Source of the DNA: AAA164-E04 sp014239995
GTDB lineage: Bacteria; Verrucomicrobiota; Verrucomicrobiia; Limisphaerales; AAA164-E04
DNA length: 64,000 nucleotides
Direction of reading: 5' to 3'
NCBI GenBank assembly: GCA_029247315.1
Contig: JAQWLM010000002.1
Location: 124,001 to 188,000 of the forward strand
Shown here in pieces: positions 54,399 through 63,817 of the stretch. Both the position numbers and the translations under genes were made by a program. Under the pieces are notes generated by a model. That model was not told where the DNA came from and did not search any database. It was given only the letters and a program-made list of their open reading frames with translations. Numbering within the stretch: the first letter of the stretch is position 1; each line of letters starts with the position of its first letter.

Positions 54399-54430
54399 AT
54401 AAGGCACTTCGAAGTTTCGAAGTGCCTTAT
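54399..54430 (-). terminator. Perfect 15-bp inverted repeat after the HU gene
   Basis: Arms ATAAGGCACTTCGAA and TTCGAAGTGCCTTAT are exact complements around a two-base centre. On the minus strand it lies 33 bases after the HU stop codon and is followed by TTCGTT, a weak T-tract. It likely ends the HU transcript; it also sits just upstream of panE and could affect that gene. Confidence 0.65.
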
Positions 54431-54462
54431 GAATCAAGGTCTCGCAAGTGAGTAAAGAATAC

Positions 54463-54756
54463 TTACTTCTTCTTTACGGGCATGACGGCATCCTTACAGG
54501 CTTTGGCCACGCGAAACTTCACAACTTTCTTTGCGGGGATTTTGATGGATTCACCCGTCTGCGGGTTACGGCCGGTACGAGCCTTGCGTGCGACCAGCAC
54601 CAATTTACCGATCCCGGGAAGTGTAAAACCATCCTTGGCGTGCTTATAGGAAAGCTTCGCAAGGAGATCCAGGATTTCGGTTGCGGTTTTCTTGGTCACA
54701 CCGGATTGATCGGCAATGGTTGTCGCGATCTGTGACTTGGTCAGTGGTTTTGCCAT
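54463..54756 (-). CDS. HU-family DNA-binding protein
   Basis: 97 residues. The bacterial HU/IHF fold: LTKSQIATTIADQSGVTKK, EILDLLAKLSYKHAKDGFTLPGIGKL and the DNA-bending arm VARKARTGRNPQTGESIKIPAKKVVKFRVAKACKD. It compacts and bends DNA. Its C-terminus is slightly extended with MPVKKK. The ATG is at 54756, and a perfect inverted repeat follows the stop. It is transcribed on its own or with panE. Confidence 0.95.
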   Translation of the reverse strand: MAKPLTKSQIATTIADQSGVTKKTATEILDLLAKLSYKHAKDGFTLPGIGKLVLVARKARTGRNPQTGESIKIPAKKVVKFRVAKACKDAVMPVKKK

Positions 54757-54879
54757 ATATCTGTTGTTTGTTTATTTTGTAGTGTGCAGGGTTCAAACGA
54801 ACCGGTTTTGCAAACCCGATACGACTCCCGTAAAACACGAATTTCCTATAATTGTTTGAAATTATCAACCTTTTTATGG

Positions 54880-56118
54880 TCAACGTTCCGCCAAAACCTT
54901 CGACATCACCTGCACGAGCCTGAGGTAGTCCTCAGGGCAATTGTAAAGTTGGGCGGAAATCCTGAGCAATCGATGGGGTGGTCTCGGCCAGAAAACAAGC
55001 GGAACCTCCACCTGATAGTCACGCCACAAGTCATCCTGCAATTGATTCGAACCCATGGGGTTGGTCGAGTGGATCTCGCCTCTGTGAGGAGGCATCTGCA
55101 ATGATACCATGGAACCGATCATGTCCACCGGAGCCACCGGAACCCATCCAAGACGTTCCTGCAGGAACGCCATGGCAGCCAAGGCAAGTCGACGATTTCG
55201 GTGCATGATCGCATCCCAACCACCCGACAATTGTTCAGCCATCCACTGAATCGACCTTGGAACAGCCAGGAAAGCCGTTGGATCTGATGTACCCGTCCAT
55301 CCAAATTCAAGCTGAAAACGAGAACGATCTTTTCGCGTTGCGTTTGCACCATGACTGATAGCAAGTGGCCTGATGAGGTGTGAACAATCCTTGCGTACGT
55401 AGAGGAAACCTGCCCCTTTAGGTGCACACATCCACTTATGGCAGTTACCAGTGTAATAGGTCGCCCCAAGGGCCTCCAAGTCCAGGGGAATCATTCCAGG
55501 TGCGTGAGCACCATCCACCAAGGTTGCAATACCCCTCGACCGCATGGCCTGCAGGATTTCCTCAAGTGGAAAAATGATCGCTGTTGGACTGGTGACATGG
55601 TCAATCAATAGAAGCCTGACACGGGAAGTCACTTGCCCAAGCAAACGTTCTAGAATATCAGAAGGCTGAACCACCGGAGCGGGCAAGCGGACGACTCGCA
55701 CGACGGCTCCAGAGCGCTCCGCCACGTAATCGAGGGCATTACGGCAGGCATTGTAGGCATGATCGGTAATCATCAGTTCATCCCCTGGTTTGAAGACAAG
55801 TGCCCTGAGCACGGCGTTGATTCCATAGGTCGCATTTGGAACAAAGGCCAAGCCTTCTGGATCTGCACCCAGAAATAGACCGAGTGCTTCGCGGGCTTTG
55901 TCCAGCAACGGTTCAAGGTCTCGCATGAAGAAGTGGACAGGCTGGCGCTCCATTCGACGTCTCAATTCCTGCTGATAGGCCAGCACGGGCTTGGGGCAAC
56001 TGCCGAAGGACCCATGGTTCAGGAAGGTCGCATGCGCTTGGAGAGGCCAGTTCGCAGGATCACCCACGCTCTGCATGAGGCACCCTTCTGAATCAGAAAA
56101 GCACGTTTGAAACCGCAT
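54880..56118 (-). CDS. Class V aminotransferase (isopenicillin-N-epimerase-like)
   Basis: 412 residues. The PLP fold has TFLNHGSFGSCPKPVLAYQ at the start, NATYGINAVLRAL, LIDHVTSPTAIIFPLEEI, VDGAHAPGMIPLDLEALGATYYTGNCHKWM (PLP Lys in CHKW) and FGWTGTSDPTAFLAVP. This is the NifS-like class V group closest to isopenicillin N epimerase-type enzymes; the substrate is unknown. Start ATG 56118 or ATG 56076. It lies 36 bases after lysA, so the two may form a unit. Confidence 0.87.
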   Translation of the reverse strand: MRFQTCFSDSEGCLMQSVGDPANWPLQAHATFLNHGSFGSCPKPVLAYQQELRRRMERQPVHFFMRDLEPLLDKAREALGLFLGADPEGLAFVPNATYGINAVLRALVFKPGDELMITDHAYNACRNALDYVAERSGAVVRVVRLPAPVVQPSDILERLLGQVTSRVRLLLIDHVTSPTAIIFPLEEILQAMRSRGIATLVDGAHAPGMIPLDLEALGATYYTGNCHKWMCAPKGAGFLYVRKDCSHLIRPLAISHGANATRKDRSRFQLEFGWTGTSDPTAFLAVPRSIQWMAEQLSGGWDAIMHRNRRLALAAMAFLQERLGWVPVAPVDMIGSMVSLQMPPHRGEIHSTNPMGSNQLQDDLWRDYQVEVPLVFWPRPPHRLLRISAQLYNCPEDYLRLVQVMSKVLAER

Positions 56119-56154
56119 GGTGTTTTATGAAAAAAGAAAGCAAGCAAGCCAAGG

Positions 56155-57450
56155 TTATTCCCAGACGGGAACCCGCTCCTGCCTCCAGAGGGAGCGGATG
56201 GATTGCCGTTTCCGAACCAAGGCATGCTTGGCCCCATGGACGAGGATTTCAGCTGGCATGGATCGCGTGTTGTAATTCGAGGCCATGGTGAAGGCATAAG
56301 CACCGGCACTGAGCATTGCCAGGTAGTCACCTTCCTTCATGCGGGGCAAGGGACGCCCTTTGCAGAAAGTATCTCCCGACTCACATATCGGTCCCACAAC
56401 ATCTGCCATGACATGCTGCCCACGTTTTCGAACAATGGGAACGATTTCATGATATGCCTCATAAAACGCCGGACGAATCAGGTCATTCATCGCTGCATCC
56501 ACGATGACAAAGTGCTTCTTGCCGGTGTTTTTCACATATTCGACACGTGTCACCAGAATGCCCGCATTACCGGCGATGAAACGCCCGGGCTCCAATAAAA
56601 TGCGAAGACCCAACGGTTTAAGAAGAGGTACCAGTTTCTGGGCGTAGAGTTCGGGCGTCAGGATGCCTTTCGCTTCCTCACGTTTCCACCATTTCGCAGA
56701 ACCACTGGCCAGTGCGGGATCGTAAACGATGCCAATCCCCCCACCAATACTGAAGGATTCCAACGCGTGAGCTTCCTTTAGGTTGCGCACCAATGGAACC
56801 ATCTTGCGCACGGCATCCACGAATGGCTTGACCTGAGTTAATTGGGAACCGATGTGCATCTGCACCCCACGGATGGAAAGATGTTTCATGCGGGACATGC
56901 GGGCATAGAGTCCCTCGATTTCCTCGTAAGGAACGCCAAATTTATTTTCATAGGTCCCCGTGGTGATTTTGGCATGGGTCTTGGCATCCACGTTGGGGTT
57001 CACTCGCAACGATACGGGAGCTTTCCGCTTCAAGCGGGCAGCTACCCGATCGATACGTTCCAGCTCTGGTATGCTCTCTGCATTAATGGCATAAATACCC
57101 TTGCGCAAAGCAAACTCAATTTCCTGCTCTGTCTTGCCAACACCCGCGAACACACATTGCCCTGCCCTGCCACCGGCCGACAAAACCCGCATCAGTTCAC
57201 CCTCGCTCACGACATCAAACCCGCTCGACTGGCTTGCCAAGGTGTTGAGAACAGCAAGATTGGAATTGGCTTTCACTGCGTAACAGATCATGTGATCCAG
57301 ATCCGTCAAAGCCTTGTCAAGCCGGGAAAAATGATCCAGCAAAGTCTGCCTGGAATAGACGTAAAGGGGGCTACCGTGCTCCTCAACAAGGTCGCCGATT
57401 GGAACACCTTCGCAGTGAAGTTCGCCTTTGGAGTATTTAAAATGGTGCAT
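56155..57450 (-). CDS. lysA: Diaminopimelate decarboxylase
   Basis: 431 residues. PLP Lys in ICYAVKANSN, HIGSQL, SIGGGIGI, the glycine loop EPGRFIAGNAG and the active-site Cys in GPICESGDTF identify the alanine-racemase-fold decarboxylase. It converts meso-diaminopimelate to lysine, the last step. ATG 57450 gives the usual N-terminus MHHFKYSKGELHCEGV. It is followed by the class V aminotransferase gene. Confidence 0.95.
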   Translation of the reverse strand: MHHFKYSKGELHCEGVPIGDLVEEHGSPLYVYSRQTLLDHFSRLDKALTDLDHMICYAVKANSNLAVLNTLASQSSGFDVVSEGELMRVLSAGGRAGQCVFAGVGKTEQEIEFALRKGIYAINAESIPELERIDRVAARLKRKAPVSLRVNPNVDAKTHAKITTGTYENKFGVPYEEIEGLYARMSRMKHLSIRGVQMHIGSQLTQVKPFVDAVRKMVPLVRNLKEAHALESFSIGGGIGIVYDPALASGSAKWWKREEAKGILTPELYAQKLVPLLKPLGLRILLEPGRFIAGNAGILVTRVEYVKNTGKKHFVIVDAAMNDLIRPAFYEAYHEIVPIVRKRGQHVMADVVGPICESGDTFCKGRPLPRMKEGDYLAMLSAGAYAFTMASNYNTRSMPAEILVHGAKHALVRKRQSIRSLWRQERVPVWE

Positions 57451-57648
57451 TCTGCTTACTTATGCCGAGCCAGCATGAAAATATCAAATCGTTTCCTGAA
57501 CACAGAAAAAAGGAAACCAATGCTGAGGACAAAGCAATAGGCAGCGGCTTTTTACGAGACATCCTATGCTCACGGCAAGGCCGCGAAGCAGCCATCTCCA
57601 GGGAGAGAAATCCAAACGTGTGCAGGGAGCCTTGTCGCCCAGCAGGGG

Positions 57649-58986
57649 TTATTTCAAGGTCAAATCCTTACGCTCACTCACACACCAAAGGTGATTCCAC
57701 GTTCGAATGAATATTTCACCCTCTGACATGGCCTGCGTAGCATTGCACATGGCCCTGTCGAGAGGATTGATAGACAGAAGTTTGAATACAGGACTGGCTT
57801 GGAGAACCAGCATCTCGGAGGATTGGTTGAGGCAGTAGAGTCGATCACCACTTCGGATCATCGTTGACCAAGAGGAGGATTTGCGCCCCTCTCCACGCAC
57901 ACGCTCCTCCCATAGAACCTTTCCTGTCTGTAACGTCATGCACTTGGCAATGCCACTGGTGTTGAGCAAATAGACATGCCCCTGATAAACAACACCAGAT
58001 CCGACACTGTCTCCATCCCGTGTATTCTGCCAAAGACGATGGGACCTGATAACGTCTCCACGTCCACCCAGACGAACCGCCATGGAGGACCCCTTGTAAC
58101 CACCCACTCCGACAGCAACACCGTCTCCCACAATGACCGAGGTGTAGACAAGTGGATTGAGCCCAGAAGCCCACCAGATCTTCATGCCTGTTTCCGGTTC
58201 AAATGAGACCATGGTGTTTGGAAAACTCATGATCAATTCAGGCCTTCCATCGTGCACGAATGGCAACGGCGTGCTGAATGATCCGGTGATACCATTTTCA
58301 TTCCCTCGAAAGCCATCCGTTCGCCCTGTTTGATCCACCCTCGGCTCATCATACTTCCAGACTGTCTTTCCCGTTTGCTTGTCCAAGGCGTAGATGGCCG
58401 CATGGGGACCTGGACCATGATACAGGATGCAAAGCTCATGATACAGGACCGGGGAAGACGCATTTCCCCACGTGTGGACCTGGGGACCCAGGTCTCGATG
58501 CCACAGCAAGTCCCCGTTCATGCCATAGGCATGGACCCCTGCTGATCCGTATGTTGAAATAATACGTTCACCATCAGAACATGGGGATGCCGCACAATAG
58601 GGATTTTGCGGGTGCGTGGATTCCTCTTTATCGTAGAAGGCTCCTTGTTGCCAAAGTAAGGTACCATTATTCCGGTCAAAGGCCATGGTGGTACGTCGTT
58701 TTTCATTTTCTACAGCCTGCGTTATGATGACTTTTCCATTGACAACGATGGGAGAACTATTTCCACGATCCGGCAACTTGGCTTTCCATCGAATATGCTC
58801 GTTGGCTGACCATTGAAGTGGAAATGCCATCTCAGAGGTATCATTGCTGCGCTGCGGTCCACGCCAATCCGACCAGTCATCCGCCTCCACATACTGAGCG
58901 CCAATCTGGCTAAGGCACGTAAGGAGGCTTGCGAGCGCAAAAACAGAATGCGCCATGGGTGGTGAGCAATGGATGATTTTCATCAT
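57649..58986 (-). CDS. Secreted PQQ-like beta-propeller protein (second copy type)
   Basis: 445 residues. Signal peptide MAHSVFALASLLTCLSQIGA is followed by DWSDWRGPQRSND, the W-R-G-P motif of PVC-type PQQ-like proteins, and then blades such as FDRNNGTLLWQQ, LDKQTGKTVWKYD, FEPETGMKIWWAS and MTLQTGKVLWEER. It is related in fold to the protein at 50138-51430. Role unknown, likely periplasmic. It diverges from dnaB by about 220 bases. Confidence 0.82.
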   Translation of the reverse strand: MMKIIHCSPPMAHSVFALASLLTCLSQIGAQYVEADDWSDWRGPQRSNDTSEMAFPLQWSANEHIRWKAKLPDRGNSSPIVVNGKVIITQAVENEKRRTTMAFDRNNGTLLWQQGAFYDKEESTHPQNPYCAASPCSDGERIISTYGSAGVHAYGMNGDLLWHRDLGPQVHTWGNASSPVLYHELCILYHGPGPHAAIYALDKQTGKTVWKYDEPRVDQTGRTDGFRGNENGITGSFSTPLPFVHDGRPELIMSFPNTMVSFEPETGMKIWWASGLNPLVYTSVIVGDGVAVGVGGYKGSSMAVRLGGRGDVIRSHRLWQNTRDGDSVGSGVVYQGHVYLLNTSGIAKCMTLQTGKVLWEERVRGEGRKSSSWSTMIRSGDRLYCLNQSSEMLVLQASPVFKLLSINPLDRAMCNATQAMSEGEIFIRTWNHLWCVSERKDLTLK

Positions 58987-59206
58987 GGTTGAACTTTAAT
59001 GACGCTGTGTGGACGACACAAGTTGAATTCGGGCATGCTGAGGCAAGCCAGGAGGAAGAAACGCCCTTGATGAAATGAAACCCGAGGGACACTCAAAACT
59101 TCTGACGGTATTGTGAATAAGATGCGCATAACCATTGGAAGAACTCTTGATTGCCAAGAAATCGGCTTTGCCCTTTGATCTAAAGCACGTGTCAAAAAAT
59201 GCAACC

Positions 59207-60655
59207 ATGGAACCAACACCTGAAAAAGCAGATCTGAAACATAGCAAGATTAAAAGCCGCAAGAGCAACGAGGTCAACCCACTGGATCGTTTACCTCCCC
59301 ACTCTATTGAGGCTGAACAGGGCGTCCTGGGGTGTGTGGTTCTCAATCCTAACGAGAACATGGGTGTTTGTATCGAGAAGTTCAAATCGGGTTCTGAAGT
59401 CTTTTATGATTTGAGGCATCGAGTTCTTTACGAATTACTTGCCGAACTTTTCGACAAAAAGCAACCCATCGATATTTTCACACTTTCACAAAGTCTAAGG
59501 GATCGCCAGCAACTCCAGAACGTGGGGGGACTTCCTTATCTCAACGACCTGATGGACAAGGCTCCATCAGGCCTGAATCTGCCTTATTATCTGGATATCG
59601 TCCGTGAAAAATATGTGCTGCGTAAAATGTTGCACACCTGCACGGAGATCGTGGGGCGCGTCTACGAAGAGCAGGACAACGTGGACGCTCTGCTTGACAC
59701 AGTCGAGCGGGACGTCTTGGCCATCAGCGAGGAACGCTCCGAAAACGAGGACAAATCCATCAAGGCCCTGGTGAGGGATGCCATCAGCACGCTGGAGACA
59801 TACCACAAGAATCAGGGGATGCTGACGGGCTTGTCTTCAGGATTCCACGACCTTGACAAAATGACACATGGTCTTCACCCGGGTGAAATGGTAGTCATTG
59901 CCGCCCGTCCAAGCATGGGAAAGACTTCGCTGGCAATGAATATTGCAGAGCATGTTGCACTGGAACAAAAGGAAGCTGTCGGGGTCTTCAGCCTGGAAAT
60001 GACCGCAGAGTCGCTGATACTGCGTATGCTCTGCTCCCGTGCACGCATCAACCTCCGCGCAGTCAGGGACGGCTTTTTTGCAGAACGCGACTTCCCGCGC
60101 ATTACCCAGGCGGCCACAGAACTGGCAAAAGCTCCGGTTGTGATTGACGACACCCCAGGACTTTCTGTGCTGCAACTCCGCGCCCGTGCACGCCGAATGG
60201 CTCAGCAGCATGGAATCAAACTCTTTGTCATTGACTACCTTCAACTGCTGAATTCTACTGCGCGTCGAGCCGAGAACCGCCAGCAGGAGATATCGGATAT
60301 TTCAAGTGGCCTCAAGGCTCTGGCCAAGGAGTTATCGGTACCGGTCATCGTCCTTTCCCAGCTCAACCGCGAACTGGAAAAGGACAAGAGTAGAAAACCG
60401 AGAATGTCTGACCTTAGGGAATCCGGCGCCATCGAACAGGATGCCGACCTGATAGGTTTGCTTTACAAACCCAGCCAAGGTGATGATGATGAGGGTCCTG
60501 CTTATGCCGAGCAGGAGGCCATCGGGGTAAATCTCCTGATCGCCAAGCAACGAAATGGTCCCACAGGGGACGTGCATTTAACCTTTTTTAAAGGATTTAC
60601 CCGATTTGAAAATGCGGCCAAAGTCAGCGAGGAAGATATCCCGACGGACGTATAA
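59207..60655 (+). CDS. dnaB: Replicative DNA helicase DnaB
   Basis: 482 residues from ATG 59207 (TTG 59135 is in frame but less likely). The N-terminal DnaB domain begins RLPPHSIEAEQGVLGCVVLN; the RecA-like core has Walker A ARPSMGKTS, Walker B KLFVIDYLQLLN and VIVLSQLNREL...DLRESGAIEQDADL. It unwinds the chromosome fork. The last 44 bases overlap the bamA start. C-terminal FKGFTRFENAA matches DnaB. Confidence 0.97.
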   Translation: MEPTPEKADLKHSKIKSRKSNEVNPLDRLPPHSIEAEQGVLGCVVLNPNENMGVCIEKFKSGSEVFYDLRHRVLYELLAELFDKKQPIDIFTLSQSLRDRQQLQNVGGLPYLNDLMDKAPSGLNLPYYLDIVREKYVLRKMLHTCTEIVGRVYEEQDNVDALLDTVERDVLAISEERSENEDKSIKALVRDAISTLETYHKNQGMLTGLSSGFHDLDKMTHGLHPGEMVVIAARPSMGKTSLAMNIAEHVALEQKEAVGVFSLEMTAESLILRMLCSRARINLRAVRDGFFAERDFPRITQAATELAKAPVVIDDTPGLSVLQLRARARRMAQQHGIKLFVIDYLQLLNSTARRAENRQQEISDISSGLKALAKELSVPVIVLSQLNRELEKDKSRKPRMSDLRESGAIEQDADLIGLLYKPSQGDDDEGPAYAEQEAIGVNLLIAKQRNGPTGDVHLTFFKGFTRFENAAKVSEEDIPTDV

Positions 60656-63074
60656 ACTGTACCGTAGGATCAAACACCAGTGGCCTGTCTGGGCGTTTCT
60701 GGCCTGTTGGTTACCACAAGTCGGCGGCCAGACGGTGCTGACGAACAAGAAAGTCGAAACCGTCAAGGTCCAGCATGTCGGCCCCATGGCCGTCAGCGAC
60801 CAAATGGTACTCGCTAACATCCAGACCGAGACTGGCGATACTTTTTCAGCAGCCCGCATCAATCAGGATGTCAAAAACCTGCTTGGCACAGGCTATTTCT
60901 ACAACGTAGACGTCGCATGGGAAGTCAACGAAAACGGTGTTGAACTTGTCTATGCGGTTCAGGGAAAGCCAAAACTCACCGAGATACGATTTGAGGGTAA
61001 CGAGCGCATTAAGGAACGGCGCCTCAGAAAAAAAGTAACTTCAAAGGTCGGAGATCCCATTGACGAGAAGAAACTTTTCAGTGACGCACGCGACCTTGAA
61101 GAATTTTATCAAAAAAAGGGCTACCAAAACACGACCGTCGAATATCAGCCGAACATCATCGAGGAACGTGGTCAGGGAACCGTCACCTTCAAGGTCGTTG
61201 AAGCTCCGAAAGTACGCATTGCGGAAGTCAATTTCGTGGGGGCAACAGCCTTTAAGCAGAAAAAACTTCGCAGGGTCATCAAGACGAGGGAACGCTGGGC
61301 CTTCTCCTGGTTGACAGGAAGTGGTGTCCTTAAGGAGGATCAATTTGCCGAGGATCAGGAGAAACTCCGTCAGCATTACTGGGACAACGGATTCGTGGAC
61401 TTCGCCATCAAGGAAATTCAGTATGAACATCCCGAAGAAGACAGGATGATCATCAACATCCACGTCTTTGAGGGCAATCAGTATCTCGTCGGGGATCTTC
61501 GGGTCCAGGGCCATACCGTTTACCCGACGGAGGAAATTCTTTTCTGGGCATCTGGCAAAGGCCCAGTTGAGCGGCTCGGAATGAATAAAGGGGATGTATT
61601 TACACCCCAAGGACTTGAGGAAAACCGCCAAGCCCTCGAAGACCTTTATGAGGGGGATGGTTACCTCACCCCAAAGAATCAGGGTGAGACCCGCATTCGT
61701 GAAATCAAGACTGCCAACACGGAAAAAGGTTCCATCGACCTGGATTACCAGATCGATGAGGGCGACCAATCCTATATCGAGAAGATAGAGATCCGTGGCA
61801 ACACCAAGACCAAGGACAAAGTGCTGCGCAGGGAACTTGCAGTGGCACCAGGTGAGCCATTCAACATGGTCAGGGCCAGGCTCAGTCAACAACGTCTGGA
61901 GGGGCTCCGCTACTTCGAGAGTGTTGAACTATCAGTCGAGCCCACGGATATTCCTGACCGAAAGAACATGGTCATTTCCGTCGAGGAGCGCACAACGGGT
62001 AATTTCGTTGTCGGGGCAGGCTTCAACTCCATTGAAAACCTGGTCGCATTCACAGAATTGTCCCAAGGGAACTTTGATTTATTCAAGCCACCTCTCTTTC
62101 AGGGTGGCGGCCAGAAACTGCGGTTACGTGCCCAGGTTGGAACGCGCATGCAGGACTACCAGCTTACCTTCATCGAGCCATGGCTGATGGACAGAAAACT
62201 CGAATATCAGCATGACCTTTATCACCGCGAGCTGGATTACGTCAGCAGCGTGTTTGACGAACGTCGCACCGGCACACAGATTGGGCTGCGCAAGACACTT
62301 GGAAGTGACTTCATCATCGGTGGCGTCGACTATACAGTTGAAAATATTGGAATCGAAAACGTCGACCCTACTGCATCCTATTTCTTCCGAAAGCAGGAGG
62401 GAGACTTCATGGTCTCGAAGATAGGATCCTCTCTTTCGTATGACAGCCGTGGTGGTGGTTTTCTGCCAAGCAGTGGTCAATTGACCCGTCTTCGGAGCCA
62501 ACTTGCAGGTGGACCCCTAGGAGCGGAAGTAGACGTGTATAAGCTGGAACTCACCAGCAAGCATTATTTCAAGGGACTGGGTTCGGGCCACATTATCGAG
62601 CTGCTGGGGGAGATCGGGGTGGCGGACGCCTATGCCAATACTGATACGGTGCCACTCTTTGACCGTTGGTGGCTGGGGGGCCTGAGAAACCTGCGTGGTT
62701 TCAAATTCCGAGAGGTGGGGCCGAAAGATGCCAATGACGAACCCTTTGGCGGAAGTACCTATTGGTTTGCCTCGGCAGAATACAGCATCCCCATCATTGA
62801 ACGTCTTCGTTTCGCAGTGTTTTACGACATCGGCATGGTCTATCAGGATCCCTACAGTTTTGATTCAAACGTGGTAGATCCGAACCCGATTAGGGGTGGG
62901 GCCCCCATTGGCCTGGATACCGGAGCCTACAACGATAACTTTGGTTTTGGTATCCGCCTGAATTTACCCATTGGCCCCTTGCGCCTTGATTACGGCATCC
63001 CGGTGACTTCGGATCATGTCAACGATAGCGGCGGGCGTTTCAATTTTGGAGTGGGCTGGGAACGCCCGTTCTAG
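60612..63074 (+). CDS. bamA: BamA outer-membrane assembly factor
   Basis: 820 residues from ATG 60612, inside the end of dnaB; an in-frame TTG lies just before it. A basic signal segment (WPVWAFLACWLPQVGG) is followed by POTRA domains (about 40-400: ITKNL-type units such as ARINQDVKNLLGTGYFYNVDVAWEVN and GNERIKERRLRKKV) and a 16-strand barrel with LRGFKFREVGP, ending GRFNFGVGWERPF. It inserts outer-membrane proteins, including the barrel at 20503. It is followed by skp. Confidence 0.95.
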   Translation: MRPKSARKISRRTYKLYRRIKHQWPVWAFLACWLPQVGGQTVLTNKKVETVKVQHVGPMAVSDQMVLANIQTETGDTFSAARINQDVKNLLGTGYFYNVDVAWEVNENGVELVYAVQGKPKLTEIRFEGNERIKERRLRKKVTSKVGDPIDEKKLFSDARDLEEFYQKKGYQNTTVEYQPNIIEERGQGTVTFKVVEAPKVRIAEVNFVGATAFKQKKLRRVIKTRERWAFSWLTGSGVLKEDQFAEDQEKLRQHYWDNGFVDFAIKEIQYEHPEEDRMIINIHVFEGNQYLVGDLRVQGHTVYPTEEILFWASGKGPVERLGMNKGDVFTPQGLEENRQALEDLYEGDGYLTPKNQGETRIREIKTANTEKGSIDLDYQIDEGDQSYIEKIEIRGNTKTKDKVLRRELAVAPGEPFNMVRARLSQQRLEGLRYFESVELSVEPTDIPDRKNMVISVEERTTGNFVVGAGFNSIENLVAFTELSQGNFDLFKPPLFQGGGQKLRLRAQVGTRMQDYQLTFIEPWLMDRKLEYQHDLYHRELDYVSSVFDERRTGTQIGLRKTLGSDFIIGGVDYTVENIGIENVDPTASYFFRKQEGDFMVSKIGSSLSYDSRGGGFLPSSGQLTRLRSQLAGGPLGAEVDVYKLELTSKHYFKGLGSGHIIELLGEIGVADAYANTDTVPLFDRWWLGGLRNLRGFKFREVGPKDANDEPFGGSTYWFASAEYSIPIIERLRFAVFYDIGMVYQDPYSFDSNVVDPNPIRGGAPIGLDTGAYNDNFGFGIRLNLPIGPLRLDYGIPVTSDHVNDSGGRFNFGVGWERPF

Positions 63075-63220
63075 TTCAAACAACATGGAAAGCTTCGCAT
63101 GGCGAGGGGTCTGACCTGTGATCACACGGGGGGATACCAATGTGTTAAAAAGGTCGTCCCGAATGAAGCAGCCGTTCATGACGAGGCTTTTAAAGCAAAC
63201 GAAAACGATCAAGAACAACG

Positions 63221-63799
63221 ATGAAAAATACCATTCTCGCATTCACAATCCTGTTGGGATTCCTCGCAACTCCAGTGCTTCAGGCACAGGGAAAGATTGC
63301 AACCATCGATCTTCAGAGGGTCTTTGACAACTATTGGAAGACCAAGCAAATCTCCGAGAACCTGCAAAACCAGGGAAAAGAGTACCAAACCCAGCGGGAA
63401 AAACTTGTGAAGCAATATCAGGAGATCAACGAAACCTATCGCAGCATGCGTGAAAGTGCCACGGATCAGGCTGCATCCGCCTCTGAGCGGGAAAAACGCG
63501 GCAAAGAGGCAGATGCAAAGCTTGCTGCCATTAAGGCCCTTGAAAAGGACATCGCCGATTACGACAACACCACCCGCGCCCAGATCAACGAGACACAAAC
63601 ACGGATGAAAAAAAACATTATCCGCGATATCCGTGAATCAATCACTCGCATTGCCAAAAAGGAAGGTTATGCGATGGTTCTGGACACGGCAGCAGAGGCA
63701 AGGACGGAAACACCCATCGTGCTCTACACCGACGGTACCAATGACCTGACCGACACAGTGCTGAGCCAGATCAATGCCGCGGACGAAACGACCAAATAA
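63221..63799 (+). CDS. skp: OmpH/Skp periplasmic chaperone
   Basis: 192 residues. Signal peptide MKNTILAFTILLGFLATPVL is cut after QA; the mature protein begins KIATIDLQRVFDNYW and has a long helical middle (YQTQREKLVKQYQEINETYRSMRESATDQ) and the C-terminal YAMVLDTAAE. It holds unfolded outer-membrane proteins in the periplasm. Gene order bamA-skp is conserved in many diderms; lpxD and lpxA, which often follow, are not here. Confidence 0.93.
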   Translation: MKNTILAFTILLGFLATPVLQAQGKIATIDLQRVFDNYWKTKQISENLQNQGKEYQTQREKLVKQYQEINETYRSMRESATDQAASASEREKRGKEADAKLAAIKALEKDIADYDNTTRAQINETQTRMKKNIIRDIRESITRIAKKEGYAMVLDTAAEARTETPIVLYTDGTNDLTDTVLSQINAADETTK

Positions 63800-63817
63800 G
63801 GCCCTTAGAGATTTCAC

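Noticed and set aside
61041..61892. Long minus-strand frame of 283 codons opposite bamA
   Set aside because: Mirrors the codon pattern of bamA and has no family similarity.
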